From positions 1 to 30,445 of the forward strand of contig JANRLV010000038.1 in assembly GCA_033762195.1 (NCBI GenBank): a stretch of DNA of 30,445 nucleotides, read 5' to 3'. Position numbers and translations under genes: made by a program. Origin of the DNA: SpSt-398 sp033762195 (GTDB taxonomy: Bacteria > Bacteroidota > Bacteroidia > Chitinophagales > Chitinophagaceae). Shown here piece after piece: positions 15,655-24,037 of the stretch; the stretch's first letter is position 1, and every line of letters starts with the position of its first letter. The notes under the pieces are model-generated. The model was given only the letters and a program-made list of their open reading frames with translations. It did no database searches and was not told where the DNA came from.

Positions 15655-18609
15655 ATGCGCGCATCCCGTTATTTTCTCCTGACCGTGGTTCTACTTTGGC
15701 TTAGCCAGTCCGCACTGGCCCAGTTAGGCATTTCCTTTGATATCAAAAAACCACGCGAATACGAGGAAAGAGTACTCCGCTCCGAAAGATCGGAAGAAAA
15801 GAAATTCACCCTCCCCCGGCGTTTCATGCAAAATACCGCCACCCGGTACAATTTCTTTTTTAACGCCAACAATTCCCTGAATGAAGTGATCGCCCAGGCA
15901 AAATCACAGCACCAGGACGATTTTACCACGCTCCTCCCTTTTTACAACTACAGCCTGGAAAACACTTCCACCAATCGCCTTCAGTTGGATTCGATCATCA
16001 GCCGGTCTTCAACCGGATTGGTCCTTCATGACCTTCGCAACGATTGGGCCGACAATTTATACCTCCTGATCGGGGCCGCCTATTACCTGCGCAAAGATTT
16101 TGATTCGGCCGCCCTGACCTTTCAGTTTATCAACTATGCCTTTGCACCCAAAGAAAAAGACGGATATTATCAGGTGATCGGAAGCCGGTTTGATGGAAAT
16201 AATGCCATGTCCATCGCCACGAAAGAAAAGACAAACCTCCCCAAAAAAATATTTGCTGAACCACCCAGCCGTAACGACGCGTTTATCTGGCAGATCCGCA
16301 CCTTTATGGCGCGCAAAGCCTTTGCCGAAGCTGCCAGTCTTATCGTTACCCTGCGCAACGACCCCTCCTTCCCCAAGCGCTTACAGAATGACCTGAATGA
16401 AGTTCAGGCGCTTTGGTATTACGAACAACAACAATGGGACAGCGCCGCGGTGTACCTGGTAAAAGCATTGGACAATGCACCCACCAAAAAAGAAAGGGCC
16501 CGTTGGGAATTCCTGGCCGCTCAATTGTTTGAAGGGGGAAAACAATTCGATAAGGCAAGAGAGTTTTATGAAAAAGTGATCAGTCATACCACCGATCCCG
16601 TTATGGAGATCTATGCCCGGCTGAATGCGATCCGCACCAATAAAGACAATGAGCAGGATTATACCGACCGAAACATCAACGAACTGTTGAAGATGGCCCG
16701 CAAGGATAAATTTGTCGACTACCGCGATATCATATTTTTTACCATCGGACAAATGGAACTTGAACGAGGCCGTACCAATGAAGCCATGGCCTATATGGAA
16801 GAAAGTACCCGCTATGGCAGCAATAACCCGGCACAACGAACCCGTGCTTTTTTGCTGCTGGGTGATCTGGCCTTCCGTCAGCAACAATACCGCCGCTCCT
16901 CCTCGTATTACGACAGCATCGCCATTACCAGTCTGACCATGCAGGATGGCCAGCAATTCATGGAAAGAAAAGCCATGCTCGGTATCGTGGCCAAACAGAT
17001 CGATATCATTGACCGGCAGGACAGCCTGTTACGGTTGGCCAATTTACCGGAGGAAGAACGAAATGAATTCATCCGAAAAATGGTGAAGCAACTTCGCCGG
17101 CAACAAGGGTTGAAGGAAGATGAAAGGACCAGCACGCCCCTGCCCGGAAATGAAGCAGCAGCCACCAATGACCTTTTCAGCGCGACCGCTGCAAAAGGCG
17201 AATGGTACTTTTACAACGCCGCACTGCGTACCAAAGGAGAAGCTGATTTCCGCACCCGCTGGGGAAACCGTCCCAATGCAGACAACTGGCGAAGGATCTC
17301 TGCCGTTAACCTGGCAAGCCGCTTACCCGAAATGGGCGATCGTGGCCAGGTCAGCCCCGATGGTCCTCCTTCCGTTGAAATTCCCCTGACCTTTGAGGGT
17401 CTTCTTGCCCAGGTGCCCCTTACAGATGAAAAGAAAAAAATTGCTCAGGATTCCCTGCAAAAAGCCTTGTTCGAATTAGGTAAAGCCTATGCTGAAAAAA
17501 TCGAGGATTGTCGTTTCTCGGTTCAAACACTCGACAGGCTCCGCACCGAATTCCCTTCTTTTGAACCCATGGATGAAGTATTGTTCCTGCTGCATTATTG
17601 CCTCAAGCGTTCCGGAAATGATGAACAAGCCCAGTCCCTGTTTCAACAATTACAAAAAAATTATCCCAACAGCAAATATGCCAGTCAATTGACACCCGGA
17701 AAAAAACCCGAACTGGATAACCCGGCCAAATCAAATCCGGTCAGCGCTGAATACGAAAGGATCTATGAGCTTTTCATTGAAGGAGATTTTGAGCAGGCTG
17801 TTGCCCGTAAGAAAAAAGCTGATAGCCTCTATGGTTCCAATTACTGGACCCCACAACTTTTGTACATCGAAGCCATCTACCATATCCGTCAGCGGGAGGA
17901 TGCCATCGCGATGAATGCACTTCATTCCATCATCAACAAATATCCCGATCATGTTCTGGCTGAAAGGTCAAGACAACTGATCGGAGTATTGGGTCGCCGT
18001 AAAGAAATCGAAGAAGAGCTGGGTAAACTACCCAACCCTGATGATTCAGTCATGGTCGCACAAACCCCGACCGCTCCGCAGGTGACAGCTCCGGTAGTAA
18101 CCACCCAGGCCCCGCCGGTGAATCAACCTAACCCACCTAAACAGGGACAGGACAGCCTGATAGCCAAAAGACCGGTACTGGATACCGTGAAAAAAGCACC
18201 CGCCTTGAATGTGCCCGTCAATGCCACCTATTCACACAAAGAAGACCAGCCTCATTATGTGATGCTGATCCTGTATAAGGTGGATAAGGTATGGGGCAAT
18301 GAAACCCACAGTGCCTTTACCCGTTATAACCGGGAAAAACCGGCTAACCGAAACCTGGCCAATACCCTGATCGAACTGGATGCGGATACAAAATTGCTCC
18401 TGATCGGCACCTTTGAGAATGCCTCTCTGGCCATGCAATACCTGACCGAAACCCGGCCGCTCGCCCCGTCACGGATCGTGCCCTGGCTGACCCCCTCGAA
18501 ATATACTTTCTCCCTGATCAGCGGCTCCAACCTGGAATTGTTAAAACAGAAGAAAGCCGTAGGGGAATACCAGATGTATATCCAAGGAATTTACCAGGGG
18601 AAATTTTAA
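15655..18609 (+). CDS. PorW/SprE-like TPR protein of the type IX secretion system
   Basis: PorW/SprE is a periplasmic TPR protein needed for type IX secretion and gliding, thought to couple the inner motor to the outer translocon. Here 984 aa start with a signal peptide (about 1-22, SALA before QLG). A block TATRYNFFFNAN (about 61-72) and HQDDFTTLLPFYNY follow, typical of the N-terminus of this family. Then come TPR-like helical pairs over most of the protein (for example NLYLLIGAAYYLRKDFDSAA, and LFELGKAYAEKIEDCRFSVQ). A Pro/Gln/Thr-rich linker (about 800-855) leads to a C-terminal beta domain (PHYVMLILYKVDK to the end). The classical lipoprotein cysteine after the signal peptide is missing. 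The gene is divergent from the bactofilin operon and followed by PBP1A. Confidence 0.78.
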   Translation: MRASRYFLLTVVLLWLSQSALAQLGISFDIKKPREYEERVLRSERSEEKKFTLPRRFMQNTATRYNFFFNANNSLNEVIAQAKSQHQDDFTTLLPFYNYSLENTSTNRLQLDSIISRSSTGLVLHDLRNDWADNLYLLIGAAYYLRKDFDSAALTFQFINYAFAPKEKDGYYQVIGSRFDGNNAMSIATKEKTNLPKKIFAEPPSRNDAFIWQIRTFMARKAFAEAASLIVTLRNDPSFPKRLQNDLNEVQALWYYEQQQWDSAAVYLVKALDNAPTKKERARWEFLAAQLFEGGKQFDKAREFYEKVISHTTDPVMEIYARLNAIRTNKDNEQDYTDRNINELLKMARKDKFVDYRDIIFFTIGQMELERGRTNEAMAYMEESTRYGSNNPAQRTRAFLLLGDLAFRQQQYRRSSSYYDSIAITSLTMQDGQQFMERKAMLGIVAKQIDIIDRQDSLLRLANLPEEERNEFIRKMVKQLRRQQGLKEDERTSTPLPGNEAAATNDLFSATAAKGEWYFYNAALRTKGEADFRTRWGNRPNADNWRRISAVNLASRLPEMGDRGQVSPDGPPSVEIPLTFEGLLAQVPLTDEKKKIAQDSLQKALFELGKAYAEKIEDCRFSVQTLDRLRTEFPSFEPMDEVLFLLHYCLKRSGNDEQAQSLFQQLQKNYPNSKYASQLTPGKKPELDNPAKSNPVSAEYERIYELFIEGDFEQAVARKKKADSLYGSNYWTPQLLYIEAIYHIRQREDAIAMNALHSIINKYPDHVLAERSRQLIGVLGRRKEIEEELGKLPNPDDSVMVAQTPTAPQVTAPVVTTQAPPVNQPNPPKQGQDSLIAKRPVLDTVKKAPALNVPVNATYSHKEDQPHYVMLILYKVDKVWGNETHSAFTRYNREKPANRNLANTLIELDADTKLLLIGTFENASLAMQYLTETRPLAPSRIVPWLTPSKYTFSLISGSNLELLKQKKAVGEYQMYIQGIYQGKF

Positions 18610-18643
18610 ACATTTCTTTTCAATATATCCCCCCGCGTTTTGT

Positions 18644-18651
18644 TAGTTTTG
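18644..18651 (+). promoter_or_regulatory. Candidate -7 element for PBP1A
   Basis: TAGTTTTG matches TAnnTTTG exactly, 27 bases before the PBP1A ATG. The expected TTTG about 20 bases upstream is not clear. PBP1A may therefore have its own promoter as well as read-through from the TPR gene, whose stop is 69 bases upstream of the ATG. Confidence 0.4.
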
Positions 18652-18678
18652 AGATAGCGAACTAAACCTGAGAACACC

Positions 18679-21111
18679 ATGACCCGATCTGTCCGGATCT
18701 TCTGGCGAATCGTCCTATACGGATTTCTTGCCTTTATCCTCCTGATATTAACCATCAACTGGGGACTTTGGGGAAATATGCCCTCCATCACTGAACTGGA
18801 GAACCCTACCATCCTGCAAGCCTCTGAAGTGTATGCGGATGACGGAACACTCATGGGCAAGTATTACCTCGATAAAGGAAACAGGACCAATGTCCGGTAC
18901 AAGGACCTTTCTCCCAATGTGGTCAATGCACTGGTGTCCACCGAGGATGAGCGTTTTTACCAACACTCCGGGATTGATTATCGTCGTACCATTAGCGCGG
19001 TGGCTCACCTGGGGCAAAAAGGCGGTGCCAGTACCATTACCCAGCAATTGGCGCTTAACCTGTTCAATAGCCGCTCCTCCAATCCATTCATGCGGATCAT
19101 TCAGAAATTGCAGGAATGGATCATCGCCATCAAGCTCGAACGAAATTTTACCAAAGAAGAGATCATTGCTTTATACCTCAATGCGGTGTCATTTAGCGAA
19201 AACACCTTTGGCATCCGCAGTGCTTCCCGTACTTTTTTCCAAAAAGAACCCGATCAACTCAATGTACAGGAATCCGCTTTGCTGATCGGCATGGTGAATG
19301 CCCCCAGCCTGTTTAATCCCCGGCGAAACCCCAAGGCCGCGCGTGAAAGAAGAAATGTGGTGATCAACCAAATGGTGCGGAATAAAAAACTCGATGCCGC
19401 CACTGCCGCCAAACTCAAAGCCGAACCGATCAAACTGAATTACCGGAAACTCGATGAGAATACCGGATATGCCCCTTATTTCCGTGAGGTATTGCGGGAT
19501 GAATTAAAGAAACTCCTGAAAGATATCAAGAAACCCAATGGAGAGAGTTACAACATCTACAACGACGCCTTAAAGATCTATACCACCATCAACCCACGCA
19601 TGCAGGAATATGCCGAGGAAGCCGTGACCTCGCATTTGCCCACTATGCAAAAGATCCTCTCCTCCACAGGAAAGATCAAAGATGGCTCCGTATGGAAGGG
19701 TTTTGAAAATGTGATCGAATCGGCGATGAAACAAAGTGACCGTTGGGCCACGATGAGCGCCGAAGGATTCACCGAAAAAGAGATCCGGCGTGCCTTTACC
19801 CAAAAAACACCGATGAAGGTCTTTGCCTGGAATAAGAACCGGGAGAAGGATACGACCATGACCCCGATCGATTCCATCAAATACCATCACACGATCATGC
19901 AATCATCGTTTATGGCCATGGACCCCGTAACCGGTGAGGTAAAAGCCTGGGTGGGTGGGATCAATTTTAAGACCTTCAAATACGATCACGTCAATCTCAA
20001 TACCAAGCGACAAGTTGGCTCATCTATCAAACCATTGCTTTATACCATGGCGATGGAGGAAAGAGGATTTACTGAATCCACCGAATGTGAACGCGTGGCC
20101 CAGTTCTTCCCCGGTCAGGGTTGGGTGCCTGCCGGAAAAGGGGGAAAAGGCGGCACGATCAGTTTTGCAGGCGCCCTGGCCTTTTCTGACAACTATGCCT
20201 CCGCCTTTGTGATGAAGGCCGTAGAACCAGGCCCCTTTGCCGATTTTGTTTCCCGGTTGAATATCCCCACCAATATTGGCCCTCACCCTTCCAATGCACT
20301 TGGGGCTTGCGATCTGTCGATGTATGAAATGATGTGGTCCTATACCATTTTCGCCGGACGAGGTTTCTCCACCCGCCCCTATTATATTTCGCGTATCGAA
20401 GACCGGAACGGTAATGTGATCAAACGATTTGATTATTCGGTTAACCGGAAAGAAGCCATCAGCGAAGGAACAGCCTATCGCATGGCCCGGATGATGCAGG
20501 GAACAGTTGATTTTGGTACCGCCGCCGGATTGCGTAACCGCATTGGGGTGGCCGAACTGGGAGGCAAAACAGGTACCACCAATGACAATAGCGATGCCTG
20601 GTTCATGGGATATACTCCTCAGTTGCTGGGCGGTGTTTGGGTGGGTTGCGACGACCGGTTTATCCGGCTGAATAAGAACGATGCCCGTGGTTATGGTGGA
20701 TTTGCTGCCAGACCGATCTGGGAATACTTCTTTAAAAAAGTGATGAATGATCGTAAACTCGGGTATGATAAAAATGCCCGTTTCTCCAAACCCAGCAACC
20801 TTGACCTGGAGATCAACAGCGCTGACCTGATCAATGGAGAATATGTGGCTGAACCCGGTGCGGAAGGCAGCAATATCGGCTCAGGGCCCGCCTCCGGATT
20901 TGAGATACTGGAGAACAGTGAAAATATCTTCCCCGATTCCAAACCTGTAGAAGATGATTCCAAACCAATTCGCGACACCATGCCTAAAGCCGTGATGCCA
21001 AAACGGACCGATGATCCCAAGATCGGCGATGCAGCGCCTAAAGAGGAAAAAAGGAAGAAAGGGGTGTTGCAGAAGTTGTTTGGAAAGAAGAACGGAGAGG
21101 GAAATAATTAA
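18679..21111 (+). CDS. mrcA: Class A penicillin-binding protein 1A (glycosyltransferase/transpeptidase)
   Basis: It polymerises lipid II into glycan strands and crosslinks the peptides. An N-terminal TM anchor lies at about 7-30. The family 51 glycosyltransferase domain shows EDERFYQHSG (89-98, catalytic Glu89), GGASTITQQ (115-123) and KEEIIALYLN (159-168). The transpeptidase domain shows S448-S-I-K451 (SxxK), S503-D-N and K630-T-G-T. The tail (about 720-810) is disordered, with acidic and proline-rich stretches and a lysine-rich end, a common feature of Bacteroidota PBP1A. The length is 810 aa. It follows the PorW/SprE-like gene on the same strand and ends at a strong bidirectional terminator. 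The symbol is by analogy. Confidence 0.95.
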   Translation: MTRSVRIFWRIVLYGFLAFILLILTINWGLWGNMPSITELENPTILQASEVYADDGTLMGKYYLDKGNRTNVRYKDLSPNVVNALVSTEDERFYQHSGIDYRRTISAVAHLGQKGGASTITQQLALNLFNSRSSNPFMRIIQKLQEWIIAIKLERNFTKEEIIALYLNAVSFSENTFGIRSASRTFFQKEPDQLNVQESALLIGMVNAPSLFNPRRNPKAARERRNVVINQMVRNKKLDAATAAKLKAEPIKLNYRKLDENTGYAPYFREVLRDELKKLLKDIKKPNGESYNIYNDALKIYTTINPRMQEYAEEAVTSHLPTMQKILSSTGKIKDGSVWKGFENVIESAMKQSDRWATMSAEGFTEKEIRRAFTQKTPMKVFAWNKNREKDTTMTPIDSIKYHHTIMQSSFMAMDPVTGEVKAWVGGINFKTFKYDHVNLNTKRQVGSSIKPLLYTMAMEERGFTESTECERVAQFFPGQGWVPAGKGGKGGTISFAGALAFSDNYASAFVMKAVEPGPFADFVSRLNIPTNIGPHPSNALGACDLSMYEMMWSYTIFAGRGFSTRPYYISRIEDRNGNVIKRFDYSVNRKEAISEGTAYRMARMMQGTVDFGTAAGLRNRIGVAELGGKTGTTNDNSDAWFMGYTPQLLGGVWVGCDDRFIRLNKNDARGYGGFAARPIWEYFFKKVMNDRKLGYDKNARFSKPSNLDLEINSADLINGEYVAEPGAEGSNIGSGPASGFEILENSENIFPDSKPVEDDSKPIRDTMPKAVMPKRTDDPKIGDAAPKEEKRKKGVLQKLFGKKNGEGNN

Positions 21112-21122
21112 TAAGGAACAGA

Positions 21123-21176
21123 GTAATAAAAAAATAAGGAAGTAGGATTGATTCTTACTTCCTTATTTTTTATTAC
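21123..21176. terminator. Bidirectional terminator between PBP1A and threonine dehydrogenase
   Basis: Arms of about 21 bases (21123-21144 and 21156-21176) pair almost perfectly, with one bulged base in the A/T run, around an 11-base loop. A-rich and T-rich ends on both sides suit both converging genes. Confidence 0.88.
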
Positions 21177-22133
21177 TTAATTCGTCTTTTCTATTTTCAA
21201 ATTCTCCACCATATCCCCCACCATTCTCTCCAGATCAAACTCTTGTTTCCATCCCCAATCGCCCCGTGCCACTGAATCATCAATACTCTGTGGCCAGCTA
21301 TCAGCAATGGCCTGGCGGTAATCGGGTTTATAGGTGATGGAAAAATCGGGGATATGTTTTTTAATCGCTGCAGCAATTTCTTTCGGCGAAAAACTCATTG
21401 CTGAAATATTATACGATGTACGGATGGATATTTTGCTGGCCGGTGCTTCCATCAATTCGATCGTAGCCTTGATGGCATCCGGCATATACATCATGGGGAG
21501 ATAGGTATCCTCCCGCAGGAAACATTCATATTTCCCCTCTTCCAATGCTTCGTGAAATATCTCCACCGCATAATCAGTGGTACCTCCACCGGGCGCCGAT
21601 TTATAGGAGATCAATCCGGGATAACGCAAGCTGCGGACATCCACGCCAAACCGTTGATGAAAATAATTACACCAGAATTCTCCGGCATACTTGCTGATCC
21701 CATACACCGTGGTGGGTTCAATGATGGTTTGTTGCGGACAGTTTTGCTTTGGTGATGTGGGGCCAAATACAGCAATGGAAGAAGGCCAATATACTTTCTT
21801 GATATTTTCTTCGCGGGCAATATCAAGAACATTCAGCAAACCCTGCATATTCAGGTTCCAGGCCAGGCTCGGGTTCTTTTCACCCGTGGCGGAAAGAATG
21901 GCGGCCAATAAATAGATCTGGGTAATATTTTGCCTGATCACCTGGACATGCAACATCTCTTTGTTCATCACATCCAGGCTCACATAGGGGCCTGTGCCCT
22001 CCAGCAGCGGGTTCTGTTCGCGCAGATCAGAAGCCACCACATTGGCATTTCCATAGATCTTTCGCAAGGCAAGCGTCAGTTCCACCCCAATTTGCCCGGA
22101 GGCACCGATGACGAGTATTTTATCTTTGATCAT
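21177..22133 (-). CDS. tdh: L-threonine 3-dehydrogenase, short-chain (GalE-like) type
   Basis: It oxidises L-threonine to 2-amino-3-ketobutyrate with NAD. It is an extended SDR of 318 aa with the nucleotide loop GASGQIG near residue 10 and the catalytic pair in TVYGISKYAGE (YxxxK). Blocks resemble those I recall for the Flavobacterium GalE-like enzyme: WPSSIAVFGPTSPK, SLRYPGLISYKSAPGGGTTDYAVEIF and IADSWPQSIDDS. I start at the ATG at 22133 (MIKDKILVIGAS). A longer frame exists upstream but encodes translated repeat DNA. The gene is separated from the upstream HAD gene by repeat array E and may be expressed by read-through from it. Confidence 0.93.
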   Translation of the reverse strand: MIKDKILVIGASGQIGVELTLALRKIYGNANVVASDLREQNPLLEGTGPYVSLDVMNKEMLHVQVIRQNITQIYLLAAILSATGEKNPSLAWNLNMQGLLNVLDIAREENIKKVYWPSSIAVFGPTSPKQNCPQQTIIEPTTVYGISKYAGEFWCNYFHQRFGVDVRSLRYPGLISYKSAPGGGTTDYAVEIFHEALEEGKYECFLREDTYLPMMYMPDAIKATIELMEAPASKISIRTSYNISAMSFSPKEIAAAIKKHIPDFSITYKPDYRQAIADSWPQSIDDSVARGDWGWKQEFDLERMVGDMVENLKIEKTN

Positions 22134-22159
22134 TGTTGGTTGTTTGATGGTGGAGGTTG

Positions 22160-22282
22160 GATGACAGATGACAGATGACAGATGACAGATGACAGATGGC
22201 GGAGTTTTGCAGTGCAAGACCAGAGGTCTCACACTGCCTCTGTCATCTGTCATCTGTCATCCGTCATCCAACATCCGTCATC
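22160..22282. repeat. Array E: inverted GATGACA heptad arrays around a nested hairpin
   Basis: Five perfect GATGACA units (22160-22194) face six reverse-orientation units (22241-22282: TGTCATC three times, CGTCATC, CAACATC, CGTCATC). Between them is a second structured core, GCAGTG (22209-22214) pairing with CACTGC (22232-22237). Inside it AGACC-AGA-GGTCT (22217-22229) forms a perfect small hairpin. The array fills most of the spacer between the HAD and threonine dehydrogenase genes, where it would be in their common transcript. Confidence 0.93.
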
Positions 22283-22291
22283 TAATCCCAC

Positions 22292-22963
22292 CTACCCTAT
22301 CTCCCCCGGCCCAAACAACACCGTCTCAGCTTCATTCCTGGATGAAAGATAGGTTTTGTATAATTCGCTGCTTCGCATCCGGTGTTCGATGGTATCGCTG
22401 TAATTGCCGGACAATCCCATCAATAATTCAGCGCTTTCCCGCAGGCCATGTGCCCCACCATCGGACCCGGTGATATAGTCTACCAGATTATTCTTTTTGG
22501 CAAATTCCTGTAATAACAAAGTGGAGGATCTTCCGATCATGATCCGTAACCCCGCCACTTCTGCTATAGAGAAATCCAATACATCATCGAAAATAAAAGC
22601 AATTTCGGAAGCTTGTAATTTATGTTGGGTACAAAAATGCTCAAGTGCCTGAATCTTGTGCTTAATGCCGAAATAAACGGCATGAAAATGTTCCCTTCGG
22701 GCAAAGGAAAATGATATATCATTCTTTTCACCGGAAATAACCGCGGTCACCGGTAATTGCTGATGCGTAAGAAAATGGTTGAACCGGAGCAGGTTGGTAC
22801 CCATGGCATCGACTTCGCTAAAGGTGCTGGAACCACTGATATCTTTTTGTCCATCATTGAACACTCCGTCCCAGTCAAAAACAAAGGCTTTTATGCCAGA
22901 CAGTTTTTGCGTCAGCTGTTCCCGGGAGGTAACAAAAGTGCCTGCAAATGGTATGTCCTGCAT
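22292..22963 (-). CDS. KdsC-like HAD phosphatase
   Basis: It is related to KdsC, which removes phosphate from KDO 8-phosphate. HAD motifs visible are D30-W-D32-G-V-F-N-D-G (nucleophile Asp30, acid/base Asp32), Ser77 in AVISGEK, lysines 101/103 and D126-D127 in FIFDDVLD. The C-terminal GGAHGLRESAELLM resembles the KdsC signature GGRGAVRE. Differences from canonical KdsC are DAMG where DGxG is usual, GGAHG for GGRGA, an N-terminal extension of about 20 residues and about 40 extra C-terminal residues (to 223 aa). The start codon is 14 bases after the transaldolase-CBS stop, so the two are cotranscribed. The substrate may be KDO 8-phosphate or another phospho-sugar acid. Confidence 0.75.
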   Translation of the reverse strand: MQDIPFAGTFVTSREQLTQKLSGIKAFVFDWDGVFNDGQKDISGSSTFSEVDAMGTNLLRFNHFLTHQQLPVTAVISGEKNDISFSFARREHFHAVYFGIKHKIQALEHFCTQHKLQASEIAFIFDDVLDFSIAEVAGLRIMIGRSSTLLLQEFAKKNNLVDYITGSDGGAHGLRESAELLMGLSGNYSDTIEHRMRSSELYKTYLSSRNEAETVLFGPGEIG

Positions 22964-22977
22964 TTTCGCGGTTTCAG

Positions 22978-23982
22978 TTAGAGGTCCTGGATATCAAGCA
23001 TCCCGACCGGTTTGCCATTCTCCACCACCAACAAGGTATCCACGGCGGTTTGCTTGAAGACCTGGGCGGCTTCATTCAACAGGGCCTGGCCATCGATCGT
23101 CAATGGATTGGCATGGCAAACATCCCCCAGTTTTTTATCCAATACACCTTGTCCACTTGATTGGAGTAAGCGGCGAAGGTCGCTATCGGTAAATATCCCT
23201 TTCAGACTGCCATCGCTATTCAACACGGCCACAGAGCCAAAACCAAATTCGGTCATCTTCACAATAGCATCTTTTACGGCCACTCCGCCATCTACAACGG
23301 GATTGATGTCTTTGATCGCATCTTTTACGCGTACGGTCATCAGACGAGTATCACGTATAAACTGATCCGTACCTACACTGGTCAGGTTATTTTCCGTAAG
23401 CGCGGCCATCACTTTATAAGGAACGGTAATGGTGTGTACGCCGATATTGATCGCGTTTCTTACATGTTCACTGTGACGAACAGAGCTGAACATGACCTTG
23501 GTTGGATATTTATATCGGTTAACGGCATTTACACATTGTTCAACGAGGGCGAGGGCATCATGACCCTGGTCCTGGAGACGACCTACAAGCGGGCAAACAT
23601 AGGTAGCGCCAGCCTGCATCGCCATATAGGCCTGTTGTACCGTGTACACCAGGTGTACATTCACCAACATGCCTTTATCGCGAAGCATTTTACAAGCCCT
23701 TACACCTTCCAGTGAAACAGGGATCTTAAATACGGTTTTATTGATATCCAGCCCGAGGTCAAGCTGACGTTGGGCTTCCGCCAAAATCTCTTCTGCGGAA
23801 TTTCCCAGTGCTTCGATCTGCAGCACCGGAACGATCTTAGACAGTTCCACAATGGTGGCATCGATATCGGCGATCCCTTCCCTTTGCATAAAGGTGGGCG
23901 TAGTGGTCAGTCCGTTCAGGAAACCAAGTTTAAAGGCTTGCCTGATCTCTTTCAAATTGGCGGAATCAAGGTATAGTTCCAT
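22978..23982 (-). CDS. Transaldolase/fructose-6-phosphate-aldolase-like domain fused to a KdsD-type CBS pair
   Basis: Residues 1-212 form a TalC/FSA-type barrel. It begins MELYLD (Asp6) and has the Schiff-base Lys86 in VFKIPVS, plus R135 and S167 in family positions. Compared with E. coli FSA, Asn28 of the TTNP motif is Thr28, Thr109 is His110, Ala129 is Cys130 and Tyr131 is Leu132, so the donor pocket is altered. Residues about 213-334 hold two CBS motifs, the first with GIFTDSDLRR (262-271), almost the GIFTDGDLRR signature of arabinose-5-phosphate isomerase KdsD. The gene lies between kdsA-like and KdsC-like genes, the usual place for KDO genes. It may make or regulate arabinose 5-phosphate supply, or another sugar phosphate. 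The exact reaction is not known. Confidence 0.82.
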   Translation of the reverse strand: MELYLDSANLKEIRQAFKLGFLNGLTTTPTFMQREGIADIDATIVELSKIVPVLQIEALGNSAEEILAEAQRQLDLGLDINKTVFKIPVSLEGVRACKMLRDKGMLVNVHLVYTVQQAYMAMQAGATYVCPLVGRLQDQGHDALALVEQCVNAVNRYKYPTKVMFSSVRHSEHVRNAINIGVHTITVPYKVMAALTENNLTSVGTDQFIRDTRLMTVRVKDAIKDINPVVDGGVAVKDAIVKMTEFGFGSVAVLNSDGSLKGIFTDSDLRRLLQSSGQGVLDKKLGDVCHANPLTIDGQALLNEAAQVFKQTAVDTLLVVENGKPVGMLDIQDL

Positions 23983-24012
23983 AGTATGATCTTCTTATGA
24001 TTGGATAATTGA

Positions 24013-24020
24013 CAAAACTA
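24013..24020 (-). promoter_or_regulatory. Candidate -7 element before the transaldolase-CBS gene
   Basis: The minus strand reads TAGTTTTG, an exact TAnnTTTG match, 30 bases before the ATG and within the 55-base gap after kdsA. No -33 TTTG is found, so an internal promoter is only possible. Confidence 0.3.
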
Positions 24021-24037
24021 ATGAAATATTCTTCGGA

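Noticed and set aside
22134..22253. N-terminal extension of threonine dehydrogenase by 40 codons
   Set aside because: The extra residues are translated GATGACA repeat and spacer DNA. The family starts at MIKDKILVIGAS, with the nucleotide loop close to the N-terminus.
22160..22282. CRISPR array
   Set aside because: Units are 7 bases with no spacers of uniform length, the two halves are inverted, and no cas genes are present.
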